Both the position numbers and the translations under genes were made by a program. A model generated the notes under the pieces. The model did not search any database and was not told the origin of the DNA. It saw only the letters and a list, made by a program, of their open reading frames with translations. From Psittacicella melopsittaci (lineage in GTDB: Bacteria > Pseudomonadota > Gammaproteobacteria > Enterobacterales > Psittacicellaceae), in the NCBI RefSeq assembly GCF_003585925.1, contig NZ_NRJH01000023.1, positions 23,393 to 87,392 on the forward strand: 64,000 bases of DNA. The letters are read 5' to 3'. Shown here in pieces: positions 17,715 to 26,345 of the stretch; positions within the stretch are counted from its first letter, which is position 1; every line of letters begins with the position of its first letter.

Positions 17715-19157
17715 ATGATTAAGCAAATTATTGACGAAAAGAATCCAATGCAACAACGTCACATGCCTATTGAAGGCTATATTCACTTTATAGGTATTGG
17801 TGGGGTAGGGATGTCAGGAATTGCCCAAGTGTTAAAAAACCTTGGTTATGAAATTTCTGGCTCAGATATTGGACAAAATGCTACTATCAGCAAATTAAAA
17901 AACATGGGTATTACTATTTACCCTGAGCATAAAAAAGAAAATATCGATCAGGCTGCAATTATTGTTGTTTCTTCGGCAATTAAAGAAAGTAATCCTGAAA
18001 TTATTGCTGCTCGTGAAAAAGGCATTCCAATTATCCGTCGAGCGCAAATGTTAGCAGAGATCATGCGTTTTAGACACGGAATTACTGTTGCTGGTACACA
18101 TGGTAAAACTACCACTACGGCAATGCTTGCTACAGTATTTACAGCTGCTGGTCTAGATCCAACTTTTATCAATGGTGGGGTAGTTAAAAATGCAGGCAGT
18201 AATGCACGTCTAGGGCAAGGAAAATACATGATTGCTGAAGCAGATGAGTCAGATGCTTCCTTTTTACATCTAACTCCATTTACTTCAGTTATTCTTAATA
18301 TTGAAAAAGATCATATGGAAACCTACCAAGGGGACTTTAACCGTATGATCGATACTTATGTAAATTTCTTGCATAATGTACCTTTTTATGGCACAGCTGT
18401 AGTTTGTTATGACTCACCAACTATTCATGACATTATTCCGCGTATTGGTCGTAAAACTATAACTTACGGCTACTCTGAAGGATCTGATTACCAAATTATT
18501 TCTTATACCCCAGGATTTTTTAGCTGTAAATTCTCAGTTCTAACTCCTGAAAAAGAAGTAATTGACTTAGAATTATCGGCATCAGGTCGTCATAATGCCT
18601 CTAATGCTACAGCAGCTCTAGTTGTAGCTCTAAATGAAGGTCTTCCTTTAGATAAAATTAAAGAAGGCTTAAAAGCATTTACGGGGGCAGGTCGTCGTTT
18701 TGATCGCATAGGTGAATATCAAATTGATGAGCAACGTAAGGCTTTATTTATTGATGACTATGGTCACCACCCGACCGAATTAGAAGCAACTATTAATACT
18801 GCTCGCGAAGTATTTCCAGAGCGTCGTTTAGTAATGCTTTTTGAGCCACATCGCTATTCACGTACGCTTAGTTTATTTGATGACTTTGTTTTAACTTTAA
18901 GCAAAGCAGATCAAGTTATTCTTTTAGATGTATATCCAGCTGGTGAAGACCCTATCGTAGGAGCTGACTCGCAAAGTCTTTCGCATGAAATTCGTAAACT
19001 AGGTAAAGACTGTATTGCCGTAGGACAAAAAGACCTTGGTGAAATTTTAGATCTGATTCTGCAAGACAATGATGTGGTATTTTCACAAGGAGCAGGTTCG
19101 GTTTCCCGTAAAGTAAATGCGGCTCTAGCAAATTCAGGGTGGAAAAAACTAAGTTAA
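17715..19157 (+). CDS. murC: UDP-MurNAc:L-alanine ligase MurC
   Basis: 480 residues, near the 491 of E. coli. The N-terminal HFIGIGGVGMSGIA Rossmann motif, the P-loop GTHGKTTTTAM and the DDYGHHPTE and FEPHRYSRT motifs are all kept. It starts the cytoplasmic assembly of the stem peptide by adding L-Ala to UDP-MurNAc. Unlike MurE and MurF of the same cluster, it has no extra segments. It lies between murG and ddl with gaps of 12 and 8 bases, consistent with one operon. Confidence 0.97.
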   Translation: MIKQIIDEKNPMQQRHMPIEGYIHFIGIGGVGMSGIAQVLKNLGYEISGSDIGQNATISKLKNMGITIYPEHKKENIDQAAIIVVSSAIKESNPEIIAAREKGIPIIRRAQMLAEIMRFRHGITVAGTHGKTTTTAMLATVFTAAGLDPTFINGGVVKNAGSNARLGQGKYMIAEADESDASFLHLTPFTSVILNIEKDHMETYQGDFNRMIDTYVNFLHNVPFYGTAVVCYDSPTIHDIIPRIGRKTITYGYSEGSDYQIISYTPGFFSCKFSVLTPEKEVIDLELSASGRHNASNATAALVVALNEGLPLDKIKEGLKAFTGAGRRFDRIGEYQIDEQRKALFIDDYGHHPTELEATINTAREVFPERRLVMLFEPHRYSRTLSLFDDFVLTLSKADQVILLDVYPAGEDPIVGADSQSLSHEIRKLGKDCIAVGQKDLGEILDLILQDNDVVFSQGAGSVSRKVNAALANSGWKKLS

Positions 19158-19165
19158 TTTAGGCT

Positions 19166-20152
19166 ATGAAAACAAATAAATACACTGTCGAAGATCTTAA
19201 ACAGTATAAAATTGCGGTTTTATGCGGTGGTACTTCAAATGAAAGAGAAATTTCTCTTCTTTCTGGAGATGGTATCTACTCGGCTTTAAAAGCAAGTAGT
19301 TTAAACCTTGATGTGCATAAAATTGATCCAAAATTTTACGATCTCATTAATCTAAAAAAAGATGGCTTCAATCTTGTCTTTAATACCTTACATGGACGCT
19401 TTGGCGAAGACGGACAAGTACAAGGTTTTCTTGATGTTCTAGGCATTAAATATTCAGGTTGTAATCTTCTACAATCAGCTTTAACTCTAGATAAGCTATT
19501 AACCAAAAAAGTTTGGTTACAAAGTCAAGTTTCGACTTCAGCTTTTATTAATCTAACTGCGAACCAAATACTTGAACAACAAGATACTCTTGATCTCGAT
19601 AAAATTATTGCTGATCTAGGTCTGCCTCTCTTTGTTAAACCAAATCTGGAAGGTTCGTCAATTGGGATTAGCAAAGTAAAAAGTAAAGAAGAGCTTTTAC
19701 CTGCTCTAATTACAGCAGCCAAACTTGACAATCAAGTTCTGGTAGAACAATTTATTAATGGTAAAGAATACTCAGTACCAGTTTTAAATAATAAAGCCTT
19801 AGCTGCTATTGAGATTATTATTGATAAAAAATATGAGTTCTACGATTATCAATCAAAATACTTTGATGATAATACACGCTATGAATGTCCTGCTAATCTA
19901 AGCCCTGAGCAAACGGCAAAAATTCTTGCCCTTGCCGAAAAAGCTACTTTGGCAGTAGGAATTAAAAGCTGGTGTCGCGTTGATATTTTAAGCAACCAAG
20001 AAGGTGAATTCTATGCTCTAGAAATAAACACTAACCCAGGGATGACTACCCACAGTTTATTCCCTATGGCAGCTAAATATCGTGGCATGGATTATACTAA
20101 ACTTTGCTTACATGTTCTTGTCGATGCAATTAATGATGTCGAATTAGGTTAA
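19166..20152 (+). CDS. ddlB: D-alanine-D-alanine ligase Ddl
   Basis: 328 residues against 306 in E. coli DdlB. ATP-grasp ligase with GGTSNEREISLLSG at the N-terminus, LHGRFGEDGQVQGFLD, KPNLEGSSIGISKV and the EINTNPGMTTHSL metal and substrate motif. It makes the D-Ala-D-Ala that MurF adds. An AGG site lies just before its ATG. Nothing unusual apart from being slightly long. The position between murC and ftsQ is the classical one, hence the B symbol. Confidence 0.95.
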   Translation: MKTNKYTVEDLKQYKIAVLCGGTSNEREISLLSGDGIYSALKASSLNLDVHKIDPKFYDLINLKKDGFNLVFNTLHGRFGEDGQVQGFLDVLGIKYSGCNLLQSALTLDKLLTKKVWLQSQVSTSAFINLTANQILEQQDTLDLDKIIADLGLPLFVKPNLEGSSIGISKVKSKEELLPALITAAKLDNQVLVEQFINGKEYSVPVLNNKALAAIEIIIDKKYEFYDYQSKYFDDNTRYECPANLSPEQTAKILALAEKATLAVGIKSWCRVDILSNQEGEFYALEINTNPGMTTHSLFPMAAKYRGMDYTKLCLHVLVDAINDVELG

Positions 20153-20161
20153 TAAGTTTAT

Positions 20162-20190
20162 AATATATCCAGCACCAGCTGGATATATTT
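20162..20190 (+). terminator. Hairpin between ddl and ftsQ
   Basis: Perfect 12-bp stem AATATATCCAGC / GCTGGATATATT with an ACCA loop, 9 bases after the ddl stop and 11 before the ftsQ ATG. The T run is short, so it could act as a weak terminator or a processing and translation control site. No clear ribosome site for ftsQ lies outside it. Confidence 0.5.
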
Positions 20191-20200
20191 TGTATTGATT

Positions 20201-21097
20201 ATGTTAAAACGGATTATAAAAGCCAAAGTATTCTATATTAGCCTAATATTACTGATTCTCTTAATAGTTTTAATTAGCCAAAGAAGTCGTATTGGTCAAT
20301 TTATTGATACTACCCCAATGGATCAGTATCAAATTAATACTAATTTAAAATTTACTAATAGCGAAGATATTTTAGCGGCTATAACTAACTCAGATAATAA
20401 AGATAAGGGATACTTTAGTTTCAATACCAAAAACCTCGTGGATAAGCTTGATGGCTATTCATGGATAAAATTTGTTATGGTCAACAAAGTATGGCCAAAT
20501 ACTGTTAATATTCGTCTGCAAGAATATAAACCCTATGCTATTTGGACGGATGGAAATAAAGTGGGATACATAACAGAGGATGGTAAATTATTTTATAGTC
20601 CTAAGCAAGAACAGCAAAATGCACAACAAAGTGAAAATAAGGTAATTGATTTAAATAGTGATCTTATTGATAATCAAATACCTGTTCTAATTTCTAATCA
20701 ATATTACATTCAAACAGCATTAAACTATTGGTTACAAGTAAAAGATGACTTAGATTCAACGAATTTAAGCATTAAAGAAATTAGAGTAGATTCTTCTGAT
20801 GCATGGCAAATACTTTTAAGTAATGGTATTTTACTGAATTTAGATTCGGTAAATATTAATGAAAGTATTCGACGCTTTTTACTTGCAGCCGAACAAATAA
20901 AAGTTCCGCAAGGTTATCTCGTAGATTATGTAGATCTGCGCTATAACAATGGTATTTCCATAAAATTTATTCCAGAAAATTTAGCAAAAAATGTCTTAGT
21001 TACTAGTTTGGTTCCAGGCAAAGGAGGGCAACCTCTATATAATGCCAACTTCTCTTCTGAACCAGTTAAAGGAAACTATACTGACGATTTAAATTAA
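20201..21097 (+). CDS. ftsQ: Cell division protein FtsQ
   Basis: 298 residues from ATG 20201. Short cytoplasmic basic tail, one membrane segment (about 9-27), then a periplasmic POTRA-like region and FtsQ beta domain. The stretch SWIKFVMVNKVWPNTVNIRL is a good match to the family, as is the later PYAIWTDGNKVGYITEDGKL. FtsQ joins FtsL and FtsB and links FtsA/FtsN signals to FtsWI. E. coli FtsQ has 276 residues. The C-terminal 40 or so residues after DLRYNNGISIKF are probably disordered. Position after ddl supports the call. Confidence 0.9.
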   Translation: MLKRIIKAKVFYISLILLILLIVLISQRSRIGQFIDTTPMDQYQINTNLKFTNSEDILAAITNSDNKDKGYFSFNTKNLVDKLDGYSWIKFVMVNKVWPNTVNIRLQEYKPYAIWTDGNKVGYITEDGKLFYSPKQEQQNAQQSENKVIDLNSDLIDNQIPVLISNQYYIQTALNYWLQVKDDLDSTNLSIKEIRVDSSDAWQILLSNGILLNLDSVNINESIRRFLLAAEQIKVPQGYLVDYVDLRYNNGISIKFIPENLAKNVLVTSLVPGKGGQPLYNANFSSEPVKGNYTDDLN

Positions 21098-21111
21098 AGA
21101 TAATTAAACTC

Positions 21112-21148
21112 TAGCTCTGAACTTGCTAATAGGTTCAGAGCTATTTTT
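21112..21148 (+). terminator. Strong intrinsic terminator between ftsQ and ftsA
   Basis: Perfect 11-bp stem TAGCTCTGAAC / GTTCAGAGCTA with a 10-base loop and TTTTT. In E. coli ftsQ and ftsA overlap and are co-transcribed, so a terminator here is unusual. Confidence 0.9.
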
Positions 21149-21478
21149 AGACTAAATTATTCTTTTTAGTTAATTATCAAAAACTTAGATGTTTTTGCTT
21201 TGGACAAAAAAAGTTATGCCTAAATTTTAAACATTTTAGCTATTTATATAGGTTTAAATATACTTTTTGTCCGTTTTTTTATACCTTCTCAGTAATTTAA
21301 AGAATACAATTTGTTAATTTTTCAAAATATTGTTAAAAAAAAGCCGTTTTTCTCGCGATTTGTTGTAAAATAGTAAATGAAAATACCCGCATTTTTTCAT
21401 AAAATGATTAGAGTTCATTTTTAGTAATTACTACGGGATAATAATATAAAATATTAATAAGCTTTACACGTTAACATT
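21149..21478 (+). promoter_or_regulatory. 330-base AT-rich leader before ftsA
   Basis: No gene or RNA was recognised here. The stretch must carry the ftsA-ftsZ promoter, since a terminator precedes it. One weak candidate is TTGTTA at 21311-21316 with TAAAAA 17 bases later; further TATAAA-like boxes lie at 21445-21450. None is compelling. The region has long A and T runs. Confidence 0.35.
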
Positions 21479-22819
21479 GTGGCAAACAGTAAATCAAAGA
21501 ACTTAATTCTGTCAATCCATATTGACTCCCAAGAAATTAATTTAGCTGCAGGTTATGTTGACAATGAAACTGTAAATCTCCTTGCTTTAAAAAGAGGTGA
21601 CCTTCAAGGGATTAACTTCGGGAATATTACCAATAAAGATCTATTTACGAGCTCGGTAGTCGCAAATCTTCAAGATTTTTTAGACAATCACTTACGCATT
21701 TATAGTAATGAAACGGCTAAAAGCTTAAACCTTGAAGTTGCCAATGGGAAATTGGTAGTTAAAAAAATCTCTTACAACATCATTGTTTCTGAGTTAAGAA
21801 AACAAGCAACTATACAGACACACATTTTAAAACAGATATTACAAGAACACTTTTTTGCTGAAGATGTTGTTTTAAGTGATGAGAAAATTTTCAAATGTAC
21901 AGCAGATACAGCTACAACAACACTTTTAGTTGAAGACAGCCCAGAAGACAAACCTTATTTAATTAATCTAAATTTATGCTATAACTCAGCATGGATTAAT
22001 TTTATTACCGATCAAAATGACTATACCGTTTCTTCCCTAAGTGTAGAAAAAGGATTTAAAGAAATAGTCAATGGGGTAAATAATAGTCCTAGGGTTAGAT
22101 CTCCTCTTCCTTTAGAAACTATCTATAATGGCCTGCGAGGTTATAGATTTTTAGCAACTCGCTCAAAAGTTGACTTAAGATTTCCTCTCTTTAATATCAA
22201 TTTTAGTTTGAGTGAAATTGAACAGGCAATTATCTTACCCTTACAAGAAGTTTTTCATCTTTGCTATGACAAATTTAGAGAACTAGATCGCAACAACTTA
22301 AGATTTACAGATAATTTCTTAAGTAAAGTTAAGATTAACTTTATGGGGTATGGGGCAGATCTTTATGACATTTCCTCAGTAGTCTCTTTAATATTTTCTG
22401 AGAGACTTACCGATGAATTAGAAAGTCTAAAACGCCAAGATGCCAAATTAAATACTACTTCAACAAGCGATGAAACTTCGCTTAACCTAGTTACAGGAAT
22501 GCTAAATCATTCTACGAGTTATTTACCTTCAATGAATGTAAAAACTAAGCAATTGATTTATTCTTCTAGTGATGATCAACTAAAATTTGCTCATACTACC
22601 TTACGTATAGGTAATAAAGCGAAGATGATCGATGGAGTATGTTTTAGTTTTAGTAACCAAATGGTCGATACAAGTGGCAGAGTTAGTTACAAACAATATC
22701 TGCAATACCTCGACCAATTCACAACATCCTTAGGATTAATTTACAACTTCCATTTAGCTCAACCTAAACCGATAAAACTTGGATTTTTTGTATCCTTATT
22801 GAAGTTTTTCAAAATGTAG
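21479..22819 (+). CDS. ftsA: Highly divergent FtsA-like division protein
   Basis: 446 residues from a GTG with no clear ribosome site. The call rests on position (ftsQ, this gene, ftsZ), length (E. coli FtsA 420) and layout. Residues 8-24 (LILSIHIDSQEINLAAGY) align with the FtsA phosphate-1 strand (GLEIGTAKVAALVG) but keep only I-D-S. The phosphate-2 motif DIGGGT is replaced by something like LNLCYNSAWINFIT, and the adenosine GGAA motif by INFMGYGADLYDI. The last 14 residues, including LGFFVSLLKFFKM, form an amphipathic helix like the FtsA membrane-targeting sequence. FtsA normally tethers FtsZ to the membrane as actin-like filaments. ATP binding looks lost, so it may be a passive anchor. It could instead be a different ftsZ partner. 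Confidence 0.65.
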   Translation: MANSKSKNLILSIHIDSQEINLAAGYVDNETVNLLALKRGDLQGINFGNITNKDLFTSSVVANLQDFLDNHLRIYSNETAKSLNLEVANGKLVVKKISYNIIVSELRKQATIQTHILKQILQEHFFAEDVVLSDEKIFKCTADTATTTLLVEDSPEDKPYLINLNLCYNSAWINFITDQNDYTVSSLSVEKGFKEIVNGVNNSPRVRSPLPLETIYNGLRGYRFLATRSKVDLRFPLFNINFSLSEIEQAIILPLQEVFHLCYDKFRELDRNNLRFTDNFLSKVKINFMGYGADLYDISSVVSLIFSERLTDELESLKRQDAKLNTTSTSDETSLNLVTGMLNHSTSYLPSMNVKTKQLIYSSSDDQLKFAHTTLRIGNKAKMIDGVCFSFSNQMVDTSGRVSYKQYLQYLDQFTTSLGLIYNFHLAQPKPIKLGFFVSLLKFFKM

Positions 22820-22946
22820 CTAGGAGTTTTACAAATCTAATACTATGATAAATAAGACCTAGAGTCTCAATTTAATTTTATTGTATTCCTAATTTGAGAA
22901 TTTAGACGCAAGAATAAATTCTTTACCATCCACAAGGTTTTTCTTA

Positions 22947-24587
22947 ATGACAATTCAAACAACTATGGAAAATGAAATTGTACTTCCAGTTTTGAATTCA
23001 AACGGCGGTAAAACAGAAATGAAAGAAAGAGATCAATTAGAAAAGATCATTGTTATTGGCGTAGGTGGTGCAGGTAACAATGCTGTTGATTATCTATATA
23101 AGCAACCTGGGTATATGGATAATGTAGGTAAAAGTGTTATTCACTACATTTTCAATACCGATGAAAACTGCTTAAATAATCTCCAATGTGAAAATAAATT
23201 AGTTTTAGGTAAAAATACTTTAAAAGGTAAAGGAGCTGGAGCTAATATTAACGTTGGTCGTAATGCTACAGTAGAATCTATTAAAGAAATTACCGAAATT
23301 GTTACTGGTGCTGATTTAGTTTTCATTACTGCTGGTATGGGTGGTGGTACAGGTACTTTAGGCTCATCTATTGTTGCTGAAGCAGCAAAAAGCGTAGGGG
23401 CTATAGTAGTATCTTTAGTTACATTACCATTTAGATATGAAAACCGTAAGCGCAACGCTTTCTACGGCATTAAAAACCTTTATAAGTACTCAGATTCATT
23501 AATCATGATCGATAACCAAAAAATTGTCGATTTCTACCCTGATTATGAATTTACCCAAGGTTTAGATGAAGCTAATAAAATTCTTTCTAATGCCATTTCT
23601 GGGGTTATCAAAATTATTCGTAACCCTACTACGATTAATACCGACTTTGAAGATTTAAAAACTATTCTAAATAACGGTGGTAAATCACAAATTCTTTACC
23701 GTAGTCTTGCGGGTCAAGAATTAGAAAAAATTAATGAAGATCCAGATGCTACAATCGATTATATTTATAATGAAGTAACAACATCGCCATTAATTACGCG
23801 TTCGAATATTGAGCAAGCAACAGCATTCTTAATTCTTTTAGAGTGTTCAAGTCACTTTACGCAAAGAATTATGAACCAATTTGTTTCTAAATTCTCACGC
23901 GTTAACCAAAATGACGATGATGATATTCTCGATGAGCTTCTTGATGATTTAGATAATTTAGACGAAGAGAAAATTGAGTCTATTAAAAACAATGGTCCTC
24001 AGGTTATTTTTGCTTATGATAAATTACCTGATACCGAAGACAATGCTCCACGTCTAAATATTACTATTGTGGCTACAGGTATGGGTACTCACGATAGCAA
24101 TAGAGAAAACGAACAAACTATTGTTCCAATTCAAGAATCTATTTCACACACTTTACCAACTCATAAAGTTACCCCGACGCCAACGGTAAATAATAAAGTT
24201 GCAGATAATCTTTCAATTCAACCTGATAGATCTGCAAAAATTTTAGATAACCGTGCAGCTCAGGCACCAGCACCTAAAGCAACGCCTGCACCTGCAGCCC
24301 CTGCGGCCGCAGTAGCTACAGCGGCTACGGCAACAGCTGCGGTAAATCAAGGTGATTTATTTGCTCAACTAAGTAATTTAGATGACGCTATTAAACAACA
24401 AATCCTTGAAGCTTTACAAGCAGCAGGACAAGGACAAGCTTCAACTGCAGATAACGCAGCTGAATACCGTTCTCCTGTTTTACCTGAGGCAAATAATCCT
24501 TTTGTGAATCCAAAAGCTGAAGAAAAAGAAGCACCTAAAGAAAAAGAGCTTTCTTTCTTAGCTGATGATCTTGCAATTGATGAATAA
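22947..24587 (+). CDS. ftsZ: Divergent cell division GTPase FtsZ
   Basis: 546 residues against 383 in E. coli. The GTP-binding core starts near residue 33 (KIIVIGVGGAGNNAVDYL). The tubulin signature reads GGGTGTL (132-138) instead of GGGTGTG, while the catalytic T7 loop N231-T-D233-F-E-D236 is intact. The C-terminal core domain carries an acidic insertion (about 322-345, DDDDILDELLDDLDNLDEE) before the LNITIVATGMG strand. A long Ala/Pro-rich linker follows (about 430-470). The end, ELSFLADDLAIDE, does not match the usual conserved tail (LDIPAFLR-type) that binds FtsA and ZipA. It should polymerise into the Z ring, but its partner interface differs. Start chosen for AAGG nine bases upstream. 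Confidence 0.92.
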   Translation: MTIQTTMENEIVLPVLNSNGGKTEMKERDQLEKIIVIGVGGAGNNAVDYLYKQPGYMDNVGKSVIHYIFNTDENCLNNLQCENKLVLGKNTLKGKGAGANINVGRNATVESIKEITEIVTGADLVFITAGMGGGTGTLGSSIVAEAAKSVGAIVVSLVTLPFRYENRKRNAFYGIKNLYKYSDSLIMIDNQKIVDFYPDYEFTQGLDEANKILSNAISGVIKIIRNPTTINTDFEDLKTILNNGGKSQILYRSLAGQELEKINEDPDATIDYIYNEVTTSPLITRSNIEQATAFLILLECSSHFTQRIMNQFVSKFSRVNQNDDDDILDELLDDLDNLDEEKIESIKNNGPQVIFAYDKLPDTEDNAPRLNITIVATGMGTHDSNRENEQTIVPIQESISHTLPTHKVTPTPTVNNKVADNLSIQPDRSAKILDNRAAQAPAPKATPAPAAPAAAVATAATATAAVNQGDLFAQLSNLDDAIKQQILEALQAAGQGQASTADNAAEYRSPVLPEANNPFVNPKAEEKEAPKEKELSFLADDLAIDE

Positions 24588-24597
24588 TTATTTATTT

Positions 24598-24632
24598 GAG
24601 GTATGTTGTAAAAAACATACCTCTACTTTTAA
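24598..24632 (+). terminator. Terminator hairpin after ftsZ
   Basis: Perfect 10-bp stem GAGGTATGTT / AACATACCTC with a 6-base loop and a short T-rich tail, 11 bases after the ftsZ stop. Confidence 0.75.
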
Positions 24633-24645
24633 ATATTATTAGTAT

Positions 24646-24673
24646 TTGTTTGTTTTTTCTGTTATAATATAAT
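24646..24673 (+). promoter_or_regulatory. Promoter of lpxC
   Basis: TTGTTT at 24646-24651 and TATAAT at 24668-24673 with a 16-base spacer; a second overlapping TATAAT lies at 24663-24668. The implied leader is about 90 bases long. Confidence 0.5.
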
Positions 24674-24771
24674 GTTAGAATGAAAAATTATAAGCATGAA
24701 ACTTCTATGAGAACTTCAGCTTATAAATAATAAAAAACACAGAACAACATTAACAAAAATAAAGATTTTAT

Positions 24772-25701
24772 ATGACTATCTATCAAAGAACATTAAAACA
24801 AACTATTGAAGTTTCAGGAATTGGTTTACATTCAGGTAACAATGTAATGTTAAAACTAATCCCTGCTCCAGCTAACACTGGTATTGTATTCCGTCGTGTT
24901 GATTTAAATCCAGCTGTAGAAATTAAAGCAGAACCTCATTTAGTACGTGAAACTACCTTATGTACAGGTTTAGTATCTGATGAAGGCGTACGTGTGCAAA
25001 CTATTGAGCACTTAATGGCTGCTATTTCTTCATTTGGCATTGATAACCTTTATGTAGAACTAAACTCACCTGAAGTTCCTGTAATGGATGGTTCTTCAGC
25101 AGCTTTTGTAATTCTTTTCCAAGACGCTGGTTTAGTTCATCAAGAAGCTCCGAAAAAATTCTACCGTATTACTAAAAAAGTACGTGTTGAAGACGGAGAT
25201 AAATTTGCTGAACTTGTACCTGTTGAAGGCAATAAATTTAATTTAGACTTTACTATTGATTTTAATCACCCAGTATTCTCTAAAGAATTAAGCCACTTCA
25301 ATATGGACTTAACAACTAAAAACTTTGTTGAACAACTTTCACGTTGCCGTACTTTCGGTTTCTTAAAAGATATCGAATACTTACAACAACACGGTTTATG
25401 TCGTGGTGGTAGTTTAGCAAATGCTATAGTTTTAGACGAAAACCGTATTATTAACGAAGAAGGTTTACGCTACAATAACGAATTTGTTCGTCACAAAATG
25501 TTAGATGCTATTGGTGATTTATTCTTATGTGGTCACAACCTCATAGGTAGCTATAGAGCTTATAAATCAGGTCACCACTTAAACAACCTTCTAGTTCGTA
25601 AACTTTTAGCAGAGCAAGCTTTTGAAGAAGTTATCTTCGAAAACAATGCAAGCGAAGAACTCCAACAAACAGTTGTTGCAGACGTAAGAGTTTACGCTTA
25701 A
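24772..25701 (+). CDS. lpxC: UDP-3-O-acyl-GlcNAc deacetylase LpxC
   Basis: 309 residues, near the 305 of E. coli. Conserved zinc and catalytic features: VQTIEHLMAA with a zinc histidine, the HKMLDAIGDLFL motif with zinc histidine and aspartate, and the late GHHLNNLLV histidines. It performs the committed step of lipid A synthesis in the cytoplasm, which shows the organism is a diderm with lipid A. It has its own promoter after the ftsZ terminator and a strong terminator of its own. In E. coli LpxC is degraded by FtsH via its C-terminal tail (ending FAVLA); the end here (VVADVRVYA) is similarly apolar. Confidence 0.97.
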   Translation: MTIYQRTLKQTIEVSGIGLHSGNNVMLKLIPAPANTGIVFRRVDLNPAVEIKAEPHLVRETTLCTGLVSDEGVRVQTIEHLMAAISSFGIDNLYVELNSPEVPVMDGSSAAFVILFQDAGLVHQEAPKKFYRITKKVRVEDGDKFAELVPVEGNKFNLDFTIDFNHPVFSKELSHFNMDLTTKNFVEQLSRCRTFGFLKDIEYLQQHGLCRGGSLANAIVLDENRIINEEGLRYNNEFVRHKMLDAIGDLFLCGHNLIGSYRAYKSGHHLNNLLVRKLLAEQAFEEVIFENNASEELQQTVVADVRVYA

Positions 25702-25710
25702 TTTAATAGC

Positions 25711-25742
25711 AAACCGCATGTTCGCATGCGGTTTCTTTTTTT
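25711..25742 (+). terminator. Intrinsic terminator after lpxC
   Basis: Perfect 10-bp stem AAACCGCATG / CATGCGGTTT closed by a TTCG tetraloop, followed by a run of Ts. Confidence 0.95.
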
Positions 25743-25770
25743 GGCAATAAATTGCCATTTGTACTATAAT
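25741..25770 (+). promoter_or_regulatory. Promoter of rppH with a palindrome on the -35
   Basis: TTGGCA (25741-25746) and TATAAT (25765-25770) with an 18-base spacer. A perfect inverted repeat TGGCAAT-AA-ATTGCCA (25742-25757) overlaps the -35 and spacer and could be an operator. Confidence 0.55.
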
Positions 25771-25791
25771 ATTGCAAGTATCTTATATTTT

Positions 25792-25847
25792 AGTTTAGCC
25801 GTTTAGGCTCCTTAAGTCTAATTTAATTAGCGCCTAAAATCTAAACT
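25792..25847 (+). promoter_or_regulatory. Stem-loop in the rppH leader
   Basis: AGTTTAG + TTTAGGC (25792-25808) pair with GCCTAAA + CTAAACT (25832-25847), giving 14 bp split by a small internal loop. A smaller hairpin CTAAT/ATTAG lies in the loop. It ends just before the AAGGAAG ribosome site, so it could affect mRNA stability or translation. Confidence 0.55.
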
Positions 25848-25867
25848 ATACCTAAAGGAAGTTTCAC

Positions 25868-26341
25868 ATGAACCTTAAAAAAAATAATGATTCCTTACGC
25901 CCTGGCGTAGGCATAATTATTATGAATAAAGAAGGTAAACTATGGTTAGGCAAGCTTGCTAAATACCCGCAATGGCAATTTCCTCAAGGAGGAATTGAAG
26001 AAGGTGAAACCCCAGAACAAACTATGTATCGTGAACTCGAGGAAGAAACCGGAATAAAACCTCATCAAATTCGCATTATTGCTGAAAGCCGTAAATGGTT
26101 AAGTTATAAGTATCCTTTTCACTTTAATAACTTTACGGGAGCAAAGCATAAATGGTTCCTCGTGCAATTAATTGATGATAATGCTGAAATCGATTATTCT
26201 TTTGCTAAAGAATTTGTCGCACATAGTTGGGTAAGTTATTGGTATCCTATTCGCAACGCAGTTTATTTTAAAGAAGAAGTATATCGTAAAGTTTTAAAAG
26301 AATTTGCCCGTTTTGTTTTTAAACGCAAACCTAGATTTTAG
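25868..26341 (+). CDS. rppH: RNA pyrophosphohydrolase RppH (Nudix)
   Basis: 157 residues against 176 in E. coli. The Nudix box G41-G-I-E-E-G...REL-EEETG (about 41-63) is intact, preceded by PQWQFPQGG and followed by W and Tyr residues typical of RppH, such as RKWLSYKYPF and HKWFLV. It removes pyrophosphate from 5' triphosphate mRNA ends and so opens them to RNase E decay. A strong AAGGAAG site precedes the ATG. The neighbours lgt and mutH also lie near rppH in E. coli, which supports orthology. The C-terminal tail is shorter than in E. coli but still basic. Confidence 0.95.
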   Translation: MNLKKNNDSLRPGVGIIIMNKEGKLWLGKLAKYPQWQFPQGGIEEGETPEQTMYRELEEETGIKPHQIRIIAESRKWLSYKYPFHFNNFTGAKHKWFLVQLIDDNAEIDYSFAKEFVAHSWVSYWYPIRNAVYFKEEVYRKVLKEFARFVFKRKPRF

Positions 26342-26345
26342 GATT

